A stretch of DNA of 37,225 bases from Pseudomonadota bacterium. GTDB taxonomy: Bacteria > Desulfobacterota > Desulfobulbia > Desulfobulbales > Desulfocapsaceae. Below are positions 1 to 8,644 of this stretch, piece after piece. Location of the stretch: the NCBI GenBank assembly GCA_018821785.1, contig JAHJLI010000314.1, positions 1-37,225 of the forward strand, read 5' to 3'. Positions within the stretch are counted from its first letter, which is position 1; each line of letters opens with the position of its first letter. The notes below the pieces were generated by a model. That model had not been told where the DNA came from. It worked only from the letters and a program-made list of their open reading frames with translations, and ran no database searches. The position numbers were made by a program, and so were the translations under genes.

Positions 1-1695
1 ATCAAGAAGCGGCGAGAAGATCTCATGACCCTCGTCGGCGCCGAGGATCAGTGCCGGAATCACTGCGTCTGAAATCATGAGGTCTGCTGCAAGCAAGGCC
101 TGCTCAAAGGAATAATCACCGCCACTGGCTGTAATGTTTGGTCCGGTTGCGCCAAACATGATTGCCACCTGGCTTGCCGGCCCATTATGCACCGATCCGA
201 CAAAATCAGTTGGGCTTGGGAACTGTTCCCCGGAGGAATTGAGCCGCTCCAGAAAATCATGGGTTTCCGAAAGGGCACCCCAGCCGGTTCCCATAAAAAC
301 AGATCCAGGCTTTTGCTCATCAAACCCTGAGTTAGTATGGGCCATTACGGCAAGCGACAGGGTCATGCGCGGCAAACGCTTGAGTCGACGTATAAGCGAC
401 GCCGGCAGATTTTCGGAAATTTGCGGAAATCCGGCAATTCCGGCGACAGATGCACCACGGCTGATCCGATCCATGGTGGCAGCGGTGTTTCCTGCTCCGC
501 TCAAGCAGGCATAGCCATGAATAGCTAAGACTCCGCAAGGCTGTGGAGAGTGTGGGCGAACAAATACACCGCCAGCCCCGATCACAAGTGAACCATTATT
601 GCCGCCAAAGCCGAAACTGTTGGAAAGAACAGCCTTAACAGGACCTTCTTTCGGACGTATCAACGGTGTCAACCCGAGTGTGGGATCCACCTTTTGTAAG
701 CCGGTATTGGCAGGCATCAAATCTTTCGATACGGCAATTACCGACACAACCGCCTCAACGCCGCCGGCCGCTGCCAGGCTGTGACCAGATGCGCCCTTAA
801 TCGATGAAAGTGGTGGAGGCACGACAAAAAGCCTACGTACAGCTTTTGCTTCGGCCAGATCATTGTCCGGGGTTCCGGTGCCGTGCAGGTTGATATAGCT
901 GATATCTCCTGGATGAAGGCCGGCATCAGCCAGAGCACTCTGCATTGCCATAAAAGCGCCTTGACCTTCAGGGTGGGGAGCGGCGGCGTGGTAGGCGTCA
1001 CAGGAAAGTCCAACGCCGAGGAGTTCGGCTTGCGGTTCTTCCGGTTTTATTGTCGTCAAAAGGAGCATCCCCGCCCCTTCGGCGACGGCCATGCCCTGGC
1101 GATTTTCATCAAGAGGTTTACAGCCGTTACCATCAACAAGCTGCAAAGAATGAAATCCAAAATAGGTCAGACGACAAAGAGAGTCTACTCCACCGACGAG
1201 AACAGTTCTGACCTTACCACTTCGAAGCATCGAAAGACCTGCGGCAATAGCCACCACCCCTGAAGAGCAGGCTGTCGAGACAGTAAGAGCCGGTCCGGTA
1301 CACCCCAGTTCTCCGGCAACATACTCAGCAACAGTGCTTAAACCGTGATGTCGATACAGCTCCTTTTTTTTCTCTTTGCTTCTCAGCAACTTCTCGGTGG
1401 TTTCAATTCCACCGGTCGTGGTGCCAATAATTACCGCATCAGGCGGGCGACTGCATCCGGCCATGGCTTGTCCTGCGGCAACTCCGGCCAGCCTGTGGGT
1501 CCTTGGATAAGACGACGTTGAGTTCAAACCATCAACCTGACCAACAGGCAGAGGCGCCCCCTGCAAAAGAGAAAAAAGGGTCAGCGGTCTGATTGCCGAG
1601 CAGTTATCACGTAAAGCCTTTTCTGTGACCGGAAGACCAGAGCCCAGCGCACTGATGATCCCTGCCCCACCAATATAGATTGGTGCTCTCGTCAA
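1..1695 (-). CDS. Ketosynthase fused to a chain-length-factor-like domain, partial (runs off left edge)
   Basis: The minus strand is open for 565 codons from a TTG at 1695 to the left edge. Residues 1-400 are a FabF-type beta-ketoacyl-ACP synthase: nucleophile Cys143 in STACSSG, His271 in NLHGTGT, His305 in GASGHS and a C-terminal SNSFGFGGNN motif. From about residue 410 a second domain begins, with RRLKRLPRM, FMGTGWGALSE, SPTDFVGSVHNGPAS and DYSFEQALLAADLM. This pattern is that of the N-terminal-like KS domain PF13723, which in aryl polyene clusters is usually a separate chain-length-factor-like protein. The TTG start overlaps the ACP stop codon, and no ATG or GTG lies near it. The gene should condense malonyl units onto the growing chain, with the second domain as partner subunit. 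The fold assignments are firm; the substrate and C-terminal end are not visible. Confidence 0.88.
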   Translation of the reverse strand, partial: MTRAPIYIGGAGIISALGSGLPVTEKALRDNCSAIRPLTLFSLLQGAPLPVGQVDGLNSTSSYPRTHRLAGVAAGQAMAGCSRPPDAVIIGTTTGGIETTEKLLRSKEKKKELYRHHGLSTVAEYVAGELGCTGPALTVSTACSSGVVAIAAGLSMLRSGKVRTVLVGGVDSLCRLTYFGFHSLQLVDGNGCKPLDENRQGMAVAEGAGMLLLTTIKPEEPQAELLGVGLSCDAYHAAAPHPEGQGAFMAMQSALADAGLHPGDISYINLHGTGTPDNDLAEAKAVRRLFVVPPPLSSIKGASGHSLAAAGGVEAVVSVIAVSKDLMPANTGLQKVDPTLGLTPLIRPKEGPVKAVLSNSFGFGGNNGSLVIGAGGVFVRPHSPQPCGVLAIHGYACLSGAGNTAATMDRISRGASVAGIAGFPQISENLPASLIRRLKRLPRMTLSLAVMAHTNSGFDEQKPGSVFMGTGWGALSETHDFLERLNSSGEQFPSPTDFVGSVHNGPASQVAIMFGATGPNITASGGDYSFEQALLAADLMISDAVIPALILGADEGHEIFSPLLD

Positions 1696-1958
1696 GAAGA
1701 TGCCTTGGAGGAGTTCTCTTTAATATATAGGGCAAGACTGGCAAGTGAGGTAAAGACCTTCTCACCAACCTCCTGGTTATTGATGATAATTCCGTAATCT
1801 TTTTCAACCATGACCACCATTTCCAGAACATCAATGGAGTCTATGCCCATCTCGCCACCGACCAGTTGGGCATTTTCGTCAAATTGTTCGGGAGTTATAT
1901 CCTGCAAATTGAGAATTTCTATAAGTTTGACTTTTAGCTCTTGTATAAGTTGTTGCAT
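1692..1958 (-). CDS. Acyl carrier protein (ACP-1)
   Basis: This 88-residue acidic helical protein carries the phosphopantetheine attachment motif GIDSIDVLE, with Ser41 as the modified residue. Size and spacing are typical of discrete type II ACPs. It is the first gene of the minus-strand arm and its stop overlaps the TTG start of the KS fusion, so the two are almost certainly translationally coupled. It is one of four ACPs in the window. Its pairing with the KS-CLF fusion suggests it carries either the starter or the elongating chain. No strong ribosome binding site is visible before the ATG at 1958. Confidence 0.93.
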   Translation of the reverse strand: MQQLIQELKVKLIEILNLQDITPEQFDENAQLVGGEMGIDSIDVLEMVVMVEKDYGIIINNQEVGEKVFTSLASLALYIKENSSKASS

Positions 1959-1983
1959 AATTTTTGATTACATGGCGTATTAA

Positions 1984-1998
1984 CTTAGGGACCGTTAA
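1984..1998 (+). repeat. 15-nt repeat copy 1, near ACP-1
   Basis: The sequence CTTAGGGACCGTTAA matches 13 of 15 positions with CTTGGGAACCGTTAA at 20327-20341. This copy lies 26-40 nt upstream of the minus-strand ACP start. The other copy lies just before the ammonia-lyase start. A shared operator is possible, but so is a dispersed intergenic repeat. Confidence 0.4.
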
Positions 1999-2213
1999 GA
2001 AATAACTCATACTTTTCATCAACTTCTTTACGGCCCCTTATGCCGTGGAGAATATTGAATTGTATGATTTAATTTTGAACGACGGCTTAACTATTTTTAA
2101 ACGGCATCATTCAATTTGTACGTTGCCATCTTATAGAACGAACAGGAATTTGTCATCTAATTTGGTGGCGATTTCACAAATAATAAGGTATCAGTGTCGA
2201 TAATTATTCCATA

Positions 2214-2264
2214 GGAAATTCTTTTTTTGTTTTTAACAAAGAAGTTAGTGAAGGTACTTATCCC
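2214..2264 (+). repeat. Inverted-repeat element, copy A
   Basis: The stretch begins GGAAATTC and ends GTGAAGGTACTTATCCC. It aligns over about 50 nt with copy B (21941-21992), with mostly identical bases and one 1-nt gap. Its stem is TTCTTT (2219-2224) with AAAGAA (2238-2243). The element ends 9 nt before the first ATG of the dehydratase gene, so it lies in the 5' leader or promoter of the plus-strand operon. Function is unknown. Confidence 0.6.
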
Positions 2265-2273
2265 AAGGGGCCA

Positions 2274-2738
2274 ATGAAAGGAGTCCCGTTATCGGGGCTT
2301 GCCATGACTAAAATACCTCTTTCCAAAATCTCTCTGGAAGACCTCCTGCCGCATCGAGACAATATGATGCTCGTCAACGAGGTTCTTGAGGTTGACCAAA
2401 GGCATGCCGTGACAATCTGCCGTGTTGACACGTTTTGGCCAATGGCCGATAAAACCGGCGTGTCATCATTGATTTTAGTTGAACTTGCAGCACAGACTGC
2501 AGGGGTGTGCAACGGTTGGGATAGAATACAGACCAAAGGACTGGATTCAGAAAAAATGGGTTGGCTGGTGGGCATTAAAAAGGCTGAATTCTTCATCGAT
2601 TTCCTGCCCTTTGGTACCGCGGTCCTGTCCCTGGCCGAAAACATCTACAATTTTTCCAATCTTCGCGAAGTATCCTGCCTGCAGCACGTGGACAATACAC
2701 TCATCGGCAGCATGACTCTCCAGCTCTTCCAGGCGTAA
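2274..2738 (+). CDS. Hotdog-fold 3-hydroxyacyl-ACP dehydratase-like protein (APE type)
   Basis: This 154-residue protein has the FabA/FabZ-like pattern LLPHRDNMMLVNEVLE near residues 24-39 and VELAAQTAGVCNGW about 40 residues later. The same pattern marks the small dehydratase of aryl polyene clusters. It should remove water from 3-hydroxyacyl-ACP after ketoreduction. Two starts are plausible: ATG 2274, after an AAGGGG-like site, or ATG 2304, giving 144 residues beginning MTKIPLSK. It opens the plus-strand operon, and its stop overlaps the ketoreductase ATG by one base. The assignment comes from motifs and context; catalytic residues were not confirmed by alignment. Confidence 0.75.
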   Translation: MKGVPLSGLAMTKIPLSKISLEDLLPHRDNMMLVNEVLEVDQRHAVTICRVDTFWPMADKTGVSSLILVELAAQTAGVCNGWDRIQTKGLDSEKMGWLVGIKKAEFFIDFLPFGTAVLSLAENIYNFSNLREVSCLQHVDNTLIGSMTLQLFQA

Positions 2739-3481
2739 TGAAAATGACCGAAATACATGACCAGAAAATTGCCATTATTACCGGCGGCAGCAAGGGCATC
2801 GGCAGGGCAATCTGCATCGAATTGGCACAGCATGGATACTATGCCGTAGTCAACTACATGAAGGATGAAAACGGGGCGCAAGAGACTCTGGCAACGATTG
2901 AGGGTCTCGGCGGCCAAGGTGAAATCTATCAGTTCGATGTCAGGAATGGCCAGGCAACGGAAAAAGTAGTTGAAGATATTGCTGAACGGTTCGGCAGGAT
3001 CGATGTCCTTATCAATAATGCAGGCATTATCGCCGACGGCCTGTTCATGATGATGCCTCCTGAAAATTGGCAATCAGTCATCGATACCACATTGAGCGGT
3101 TTTTACAACATGACTCGACCGGTCATTGAAAAAATGGTGCGCAGGAGAAAAGGAGCCATTGTCTCAATTTCTTCCGCTAGCTCTCTTATGGCCAATCGAG
3201 GACAGGCCAACTACTCCGCGGCCAAGGCCGGATTGAACGCTGCCAGTCGATCGGTCGCTTCCGAAGTCGCTCGCCTCGGTATCCGCATGAATGTCGTGGC
3301 GCCCGGCCTGATTGAAACAGATATGATTAGAGAAGCCCCAAAAGATCACATCAAAACCCTGATTCCCATGGCTCGCATCGGCAGGCCGGATGAAGTTGCC
3401 AAGGTAGTTGGATTTCTTTGCTCAGACGCTGCTTCCTATGTCACCGGCCAGGTAATTTCCGTTAATGGCGGGATGTTTTAG
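2738..3481 (+). CDS. 3-oxoacyl-ACP reductase (FabG-like SDR)
   Basis: This 247-residue short-chain dehydrogenase/reductase has the NAD(P)-binding TGGSKGIG at residues 15-22, NNAG near 93, the SISSASS serine region, and catalytic Tyr159 and Lys163 in YSAAK. The C-terminal GQVISVNGGMF is typical of FabG. It should reduce the 3-keto group formed by the ketosynthases, directly before the dehydration step encoded upstream. It overlaps the dehydratase stop by one base. An internal ATG at 2744 is an alternative start. It is the only ketoreductase in the window. Confidence 0.9.
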   Translation: MKMTEIHDQKIAIITGGSKGIGRAICIELAQHGYYAVVNYMKDENGAQETLATIEGLGGQGEIYQFDVRNGQATEKVVEDIAERFGRIDVLINNAGIIADGLFMMMPPENWQSVIDTTLSGFYNMTRPVIEKMVRRRKGAIVSISSASSLMANRGQANYSAAKAGLNAASRSVASEVARLGIRMNVVAPGLIETDMIREAPKDHIKTLIPMARIGRPDEVAKVVGFLCSDAASYVTGQVISVNGGMF

Positions 3482-3500
3482 TTATATTATTCAATTTATT

Positions 3501-4790
3501 ATGAAATTCAAACTCATCTATCCAAAATGGGCAAAACTCGACAGGCAAACAGAGTTCCATCTGCCACCGCATGGTCCGGTCGTCTTTGCCGCCACCCTCC
3601 CCGACTATGTCGACATCAATTTTGTCGATGAGAATCTGCAGGACATTGATTTTGAAGAGGCTGTAGATTTTGTCGGTATCTCTATGATGCTTACCATCCA
3701 GGTCAAAAGAGGCTGGGAAATAGCTGATACCTATCGTAAAAGAGGCGTTAAGGTGATCTTTGGCGGTATTGCCACCATGCTCCATGCCGAAGAAACCTTG
3801 GAACACGCCGACTCTGTTTTTCTCGGGGAAGCCGAAGGCCGGATGGAGCAGGTGCTTCAAGACTTCAGACAAAACACACTCCAACCTTATTACAATTTTA
3901 TCGATCAAAGACCCGACATTGCCCTGGTTGGTCCGGCGCGAAGGGATATTCTCAACCGCAAGCTCTACAACCATAAAGGCGTGCAGATGGTTGATCTGGT
4001 GCATGCTTCTCGCGGTTGCCGTTTTAATTGCTACCCCTGTGCCGTTTCCTATCTGGGGGGAAGAGCCTTTCGGCCACGCCCCATTGATAAGGCCGTAGCC
4101 GAGATAGCCGGAATTGATAATAACCGGTTGTTCATTGTCGATAATTCCCTGGCCCAGGACACCAAATGGGAAATGGAGCTGTTTCGGGAGATGATTCCCT
4201 TGAAAAAAAACTGGTGCTCACATCCCATTGAAGACAAGCCAGAGGTACTCGACCTGGCCGCCCAGGCCGGGGCCTGGTATGTCTACCAAGCGGTGTTTGA
4301 CACCTCCGATTACATCAAAGAACGGATAAAACGCTATCATGACCATGGGATCATGGTGGAAGGCACAATTTTATTGGGTCTTGACACCCATACCGAAGAT
4401 TTCATCAAGCGTTTTATTGATTTCCTGCTTGAGATTGAACTCGATCTTGCCGAATTTACGGTCCTGACGCCTTTTCCTCACACCAAAGCGTATGAGGAAC
4501 TGAGCCGGCAAAACCGCATTCTTTCGCAAGACTGGAATAATTTTTCAGCAGATCAGGTTGTGTTTCAACCAAAGCATATGAGCCCCGAAAAACTCCAGGA
4601 ACTGCTTGATTACGCCTGGAACACTTTTTATCATGATGAACCGCAGCGGATAAAAATGGCCAAGCTCTTTAAGCAAGTTGTGAAAAGAGAAATGGCGGAC
4701 AACACCTTCAGGCCACGAGACAGAAGCCTTGCCGGACAATCTTTCGGCAGAACCATAACCAGGGAAAATGACAGCACATTTTCTGAATAA
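3501..4790 (+). CDS. Radical-SAM protein with cobalamin-binding-like N-terminus (rSAM-1)
   Basis: This 429-residue protein has an N-terminal Rossmann-like region of about 150 residues (DFVGISMM, VIFGGIATMLHAEE, VFLGEAEG) in the B12-binding layout. The radical-SAM core follows with Cys173, Cys177 and Cys180 in RGCRFNCYPC. The DxHxxG signature of base-off cobalamin binding is absent, as in many class B radical-SAM proteins. The layout resembles lipid-modifying enzymes of the hopanoid type. The longer ORF starting at 3465 overlaps the FabG end; MKFKLIYP at 3501 is preferred because it begins the conserved strand. Its 3' end overlaps the ligase gene by 23 nt. It probably modifies an acyl chain; the reaction is unknown. 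Confidence 0.82.
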   Translation: MKFKLIYPKWAKLDRQTEFHLPPHGPVVFAATLPDYVDINFVDENLQDIDFEEAVDFVGISMMLTIQVKRGWEIADTYRKRGVKVIFGGIATMLHAEETLEHADSVFLGEAEGRMEQVLQDFRQNTLQPYYNFIDQRPDIALVGPARRDILNRKLYNHKGVQMVDLVHASRGCRFNCYPCAVSYLGGRAFRPRPIDKAVAEIAGIDNNRLFIVDNSLAQDTKWEMELFREMIPLKKNWCSHPIEDKPEVLDLAAQAGAWYVYQAVFDTSDYIKERIKRYHDHGIMVEGTILLGLDTHTEDFIKRFIDFLLEIELDLAEFTVLTPFPHTKAYEELSRQNRILSQDWNNFSADQVVFQPKHMSPEKLQELLDYAWNTFYHDEPQRIKMAKLFKQVVKREMADNTFRPRDRSLAGQSFGRTITRENDSTFSE

Positions 4791-6132
4791 TAACGTTGGC
4801 AATGCCATACAGGATTTGCTGCAGGGGCCCAAATACCCGGACAAGGAATTCGTTCGCGGCGGTGCCACCTTTGGTGAGGTTTATAGAATGGCGGCCAGGC
4901 TGCGTGTTGCCCTCGCCGGACTGAGACCGCAGGGAGCTGTTGTCTGTTACGCTGCTGAAGACAAGGCGACTATGGCTGCCTCACTCCTAGCCTCCCTGGC
5001 CGGTGGCCCTACTCTCCTTCTCCCCTATGCTTTTTCCATCAATGCCCTTGCCCAACTGCACAAAGCCACCGGCTTTACAACTGCCATTGCCGATACAAGC
5101 AAAGAATTCCCGGAAGGGGTAAAAGTGCTTTCCCCAACTCCTGTCGGAGCTGCTGCGCTGCCCACCTCCACTCAAATCGACCCACAATCAGAACTGGTAA
5201 AAATCTTTACAGGGGGCTCCACCGGCACACCACAAGTTTGGTCAAAAACTGGAGAAAATATTTTCGGCGAAGGTTTTTTCCTGGCACAGCGTTTTGCCGT
5301 GAGCGAAGATGACTGCATTTTGGCGACTATCCCGCCCTACCATATCTATGGCCTGCTGTTTTCCGTTATCCTCCCGCTTGTCTCTTCGGCGACCGTGATA
5401 AGCATTACACCATCTTTTCCCAACGAAATTTGTGGTATCGCCAAGAAGCAGGATGTTACTATTCTGGCCAGCGTCCCTATACATTACCGAGTATTACGCG
5501 ACAGAAAAATGTCGCTACGTCTGGCCTTTTCTTCAGCCGGAATGCTTGACCAAGAAGACAATCAAATGTTTTGTCGACAAAATTCGCATGGCATTGTTGA
5601 AGTTTATGGTTCCACTGAAACTGGGGGCATTGCCACGAGAAACAGATCGCTGGGAGAAGAGTTTTTTACCCCATTTCCAACAATTTCCTGGAAGATCAAC
5701 GACTCACGTCTTGCCGTTCACTCCCCCTATATCTCTCCTGATCTGCCTGTTGATGATGTCGGTTTTTTTACCACCAGTGATCGAGTGGAAGCCAGAGGCA
5801 CAAATCAATTCGCTCTTAAAGGTCGTACCGATACTGTCACCAAGGTTGGTGGAAAGCGGGTCGATCTTCAAGAGATCGGCCTTCTTATCAAACAACAACC
5901 TGGGGTTACCGATTGTGTGGTCACGGCCCTCCCCGAAGCAGGTGGGCGAGAACACTGCATTGGCGCACTCATTCAGGGAGATACCGCCAATACCAAAGCA
6001 ATTAAAACACAGCTGAGCAACTCCCTTGAGCCATACGCCCTGCCACGTCGCCTCAAAAAAGTCGATAGGATCCCGGTATCAGATAACGGCAAATACGACT
6101 GGATTGCCATTGCCCGGCTTCTCGAGAAATGA
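4768..6132 (+). CDS. AMP-forming acyl/aryl ligase (ANL superfamily)
   Basis: This 454-residue adenylate-forming enzyme has the phosphate-binding loop FTGGSTGTP at residues 147-155, EVYGSTETGG at 278-287, the hinge LKGRTDTVTKVGGKRVD and the C-terminal catalytic Lys442 in NGKYD. It is shorter than most acyl-CoA synthetases (500-550 residues), as is usual for ligases in aryl polyene and related clusters. It likely activates an arylacrylic acid, such as the ammonia-lyase product, and transfers it to an ACP. An AGGG precedes the ATG. The start overlaps the radical-SAM gene and the stop overlaps the next start (ATGA). Substrate choice is inference. Confidence 0.88.
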   Translation: MTAHFLNNNVGNAIQDLLQGPKYPDKEFVRGGATFGEVYRMAARLRVALAGLRPQGAVVCYAAEDKATMAASLLASLAGGPTLLLPYAFSINALAQLHKATGFTTAIADTSKEFPEGVKVLSPTPVGAAALPTSTQIDPQSELVKIFTGGSTGTPQVWSKTGENIFGEGFFLAQRFAVSEDDCILATIPPYHIYGLLFSVILPLVSSATVISITPSFPNEICGIAKKQDVTILASVPIHYRVLRDRKMSLRLAFSSAGMLDQEDNQMFCRQNSHGIVEVYGSTETGGIATRNRSLGEEFFTPFPTISWKINDSRLAVHSPYISPDLPVDDVGFFTTSDRVEARGTNQFALKGRTDTVTKVGGKRVDLQEIGLLIKQQPGVTDCVVTALPEAGGREHCIGALIQGDTANTKAIKTQLSNSLEPYALPRRLKKVDRIPVSDNGKYDWIAIARLLEK

Positions 6133-7883
6133 GCGCTCTTGGTAAAAGTTTTTCCGCCGGCTATGCTTGCCTTGCTGCATGGGCCGATCTTCTCGATCGA
6201 ATCAATGTTTTTCCGGTGGCCGACGGGGACACGGGAACGAATCTGCGTATCAGCCTGGCGCCGCTTCGTAATCCGGATGAGGATGTTGAAACCACCGGCA
6301 ATCGTATAGCTCGATGCGCAACCGGCAACTCTGGAAATATTGCTGCGGCTTTTTTCCGGGAATTTTATCAAGCAGAAAGTTTCACCGACCTTGCCGAAAA
6401 AGCGGCTCTTGGCAGAAAAAAAGCATGGCTGGCCATCGCCAGCCCCTGTGCCGGTACAATGCTTTCGGTTTTTGACAGTCTTGCCGCCATTCTTGCGACA
6501 CATGCAGATCTGAAAACCATTTACCAACCCCTTCGTCTTGCCCTGCAAACGTCCGTTTTTGAAACCACCCAACTCCTGCCAGATCTAAAAAAAGCTGATG
6601 TCGTCGATTCAGGAGCCCTGGCCATGTACGTTTTTTTTGATGGATTTTTTCGACACATCACCCAACAGGAAGACACAACCGAATCCATCATGGATATTTT
6701 TACCGGCAAGCTTGCAATCAGCAGTGCCTTTCGACAGGAGATCAGTAACAGCTACTGTGTCGATGTCATCATTCAACTGGATGCAAAGCAGACACTCGAC
6801 GGAGAGTCGGAGGAAGGTCAGGCAACAGTCAGAAGTAACCTTGCCGAACTCGGAGAAAGCCTCGTGGTCGTCCAAGATGAATCATTTCTCAAGATTCATA
6901 TCCACACTCCGGATCCTGACCAGCTGCGGGGACGCCTTGACTCCTTTGGTGATATTGTCCAGTGGACGGATACAGCTATAGATCAGAGAAGTGTTAACTC
7001 CCCCACCGAATCAGAAAAAAAACCAATTCTCCACATCGTAACGGATGCAGCCGGCTCAATGACCAGGGAAATGGCTCAGCGCCTCGGCATAACTCTCCTT
7101 GATAGCTACATCATAGTTGGCAACGATTCCAGACCTGAAAGCCTGTACAACTCGGAACAAATCTACTCACTGATGCTCAAGGGCAAAAAAATAACAACAG
7201 CCCAGGCCTCGACCTTTGAGCGGCATCAGCACTATCAAAGTATATGCCGGCAGTACGGGCCATCCCTGTATCTGTGTGTCGGTGCAGCCTTTACCGGCAA
7301 TTATGATGCGGTCATGGCGTGGAAAAAAGACAATGCCCTTGGCAAACTTTTAACGGTTATAAATACCGGGGCGGCATCCGGGAGACTTGCTCTCATCGCT
7401 CTTCTCACCTCCAGGTACGTAAATGATTGCGACTCTGCTGCTGAGATTATTGCTTTTGCTGAAAAGCTTGTAGCCGAATGTGTTGAATATGTCTTTATTA
7501 ATGAACTGAAATATCTGGTTGCCGGTGGCCGGGTTTCGAGGGCAAGTGGCTTTTTTGGCGACCTGTTGCACATGAAACCGGTTATCAGTCCAACCATAGA
7601 CGGGGTAAAGAAGGTTGGGATTGCCCATAGCACCAAAGGACAGGTCGCCTTCGCTCTTGAAAAACTTGCGGTGCAGTGTGATCCATCTGCCGCTCCAACT
7701 ATATTGCTCCAATATTCCGATAATGAAGAGTGGGTGACAAAGACTGTTCAGCCGCAAATCAGAGACCATTGGTCGGCCGCGGAAATTCTCCTTACCCCTC
7801 TGTCACTGACGTCCGGTGTACATATGGGACCTGGAACCTGGTCGATAGCCTTCGCCTCTCCATCTAGACCGGCAACAGACTAA
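6129..7883 (+). CDS. FakA-FakB-like fusion (DAK/DhaL kinase domain plus DegV domain)
   Basis: This 584-residue protein starts with a DhaL/DAK2-type kinase domain; NVFPVADGDTGTN carries the metal-binding Asp32 and Asp34. A middle region of about residues 180-290 corresponds to the FakA C-terminal part. From residue 297 a DegV fatty-acid-binding domain follows, with ILHIVTDAAGSM, ITTAQAS, ELKYLVAGGRVSR (Arg468) and HMGPGTW (His565). FakA and FakB are normally separate subunits that phosphorylate fatty acids to acyl-phosphates. Here they form one chain, sitting in an ATGA overlap with the ligase gene. It may convert a released polyenoic acid to an acyl-phosphate for the acyltransferases encoded downstream. 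The domain calls are firm; the role in this pathway is inference. Confidence 0.88.
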   Translation: MSALGKSFSAGYACLAAWADLLDRINVFPVADGDTGTNLRISLAPLRNPDEDVETTGNRIARCATGNSGNIAAAFFREFYQAESFTDLAEKAALGRKKAWLAIASPCAGTMLSVFDSLAAILATHADLKTIYQPLRLALQTSVFETTQLLPDLKKADVVDSGALAMYVFFDGFFRHITQQEDTTESIMDIFTGKLAISSAFRQEISNSYCVDVIIQLDAKQTLDGESEEGQATVRSNLAELGESLVVVQDESFLKIHIHTPDPDQLRGRLDSFGDIVQWTDTAIDQRSVNSPTESEKKPILHIVTDAAGSMTREMAQRLGITLLDSYIIVGNDSRPESLYNSEQIYSLMLKGKKITTAQASTFERHQHYQSICRQYGPSLYLCVGAAFTGNYDAVMAWKKDNALGKLLTVINTGAASGRLALIALLTSRYVNDCDSAAEIIAFAEKLVAECVEYVFINELKYLVAGGRVSRASGFFGDLLHMKPVISPTIDGVKKVGIAHSTKGQVAFALEKLAVQCDPSAAPTILLQYSDNEEWVTKTVQPQIRDHWSAAEILLTPLSLTSGVHMGPGTWSIAFASPSRPATD

Positions 7884-7891
7884 CAGACAAA

Positions 7892-8644
7892 ATGAAAGTC
7901 TCGCCCCGAAACTCAGGTCACCAACCTTTACCGATGCACATGCGACCGGCCATCATTATCCCTGTTTACAACCATAACTTGCAAATTGCCGATGTTATTC
8001 ACCACGCTCAACAACTTGGTTTCCCGATTTTTGTAGTGGATGACGGCTCAACCGATGGTACAGTCAAAACTCTTAGTAAAATTGAGGGAATCAACTTCCT
8101 TCGCCATGCCGTGAACCTCGGCAAAGGTGCGGCGATTCTCACAGGTTTTGCCGCTGCCCTGGAACATACATGTAATTGGGCAATCACCCTTGACGGGGAC
8201 GGCCAGCACAATCCTCTGGATACCAACGCCTTGCTGCAGGTGGTAAATGAAGGCGAGCGTTGCATTGTCATCGGTAACCGCCAGGGCATGAACTCTGATA
8301 GAAACGTACCGTGGACCAGCAGATTTGGTCGTAAATTTTCCAACTTCTGGGTATGGGTTGCCGGTGGCCCCTGGGTAGAAGACTCCCAGTCCGGCTTCAG
8401 ACTCTACCCAATTCCGGAAGCCCTCCATCTTGAGACAAAGGCCAGAAGATACCAGTTTGAGGTTGAAATATTGGTAAAAGCGCATCAACAGGGAATTAAA
8501 ACGAAGGAAGCACCGATCCAGGTAGTCTATCAAGAAAGAGGCGAGCGAATCAGCCATTTTCGGCCATGCTGTGACTTCCTTCGCAATTCTAACACGTTCG
8601 GCAGACTCATCTGGGCCAGAATCTTTTCCCTGTTTCGATCATGA
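7892..8644 (+). CDS. Family 2 glycosyltransferase (GT2-1)
   Basis: This 250-residue GT-A fold enzyme has AIIIPVYNHN near the N-terminus, VVDDGSTDGT (Asp50/Asp51), LGKGAAI, the metal-binding DGDGQHNP (Asp101, Asp103) and DSQSGFRLYP. This is the dolichol-phosphate-mannose-synthase-like branch of GT2. Family 2 glycosyltransferases commonly sit beside an LpxL-type acyltransferase in aryl polyene and flexirubin clusters, as here. No transmembrane segment is evident. ATG 7892 or the in-frame ATG at 7937 could be the start. It probably glycosylates the lipid head group or polyene; donor and acceptor are unknown. The stop overlaps the next gene (ATGA). Confidence 0.88.
   Translation: MKVSPRNSGHQPLPMHMRPAIIIPVYNHNLQIADVIHHAQQLGFPIFVVDDGSTDGTVKTLSKIEGINFLRHAVNLGKGAAILTGFAAALEHTCNWAITLDGDGQHNPLDTNALLQVVNEGERCIVIGNRQGMNSDRNVPWTSRFGRKFSNFWVWVAGGPWVEDSQSGFRLYPIPEALHLETKARRYQFEVEILVKAHQQGIKTKEAPIQVVYQERGERISHFRPCCDFLRNSNTFGRLIWARIFSLFRS

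Larger units (their letters stand above)
1959..2273. promoter_or_regulatory. Divergent intergenic region of the biosynthetic cluster
   Basis: This 315-nt AT-rich spacer separates the minus-strand ACP-KS arm from the plus-strand dehydratase operon, so promoters for both directions should lie here. It contains a 15-nt repeat at 1984-1998 and a ~50-nt inverted-repeat element at 2214-2264 (separate entries). TTAAC and GTTAA flank the 15-nt repeat as a short inverted repeat. I cannot assign -10/-35 boxes with confidence, and no credible small ORF is seen. Confidence 0.55.
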
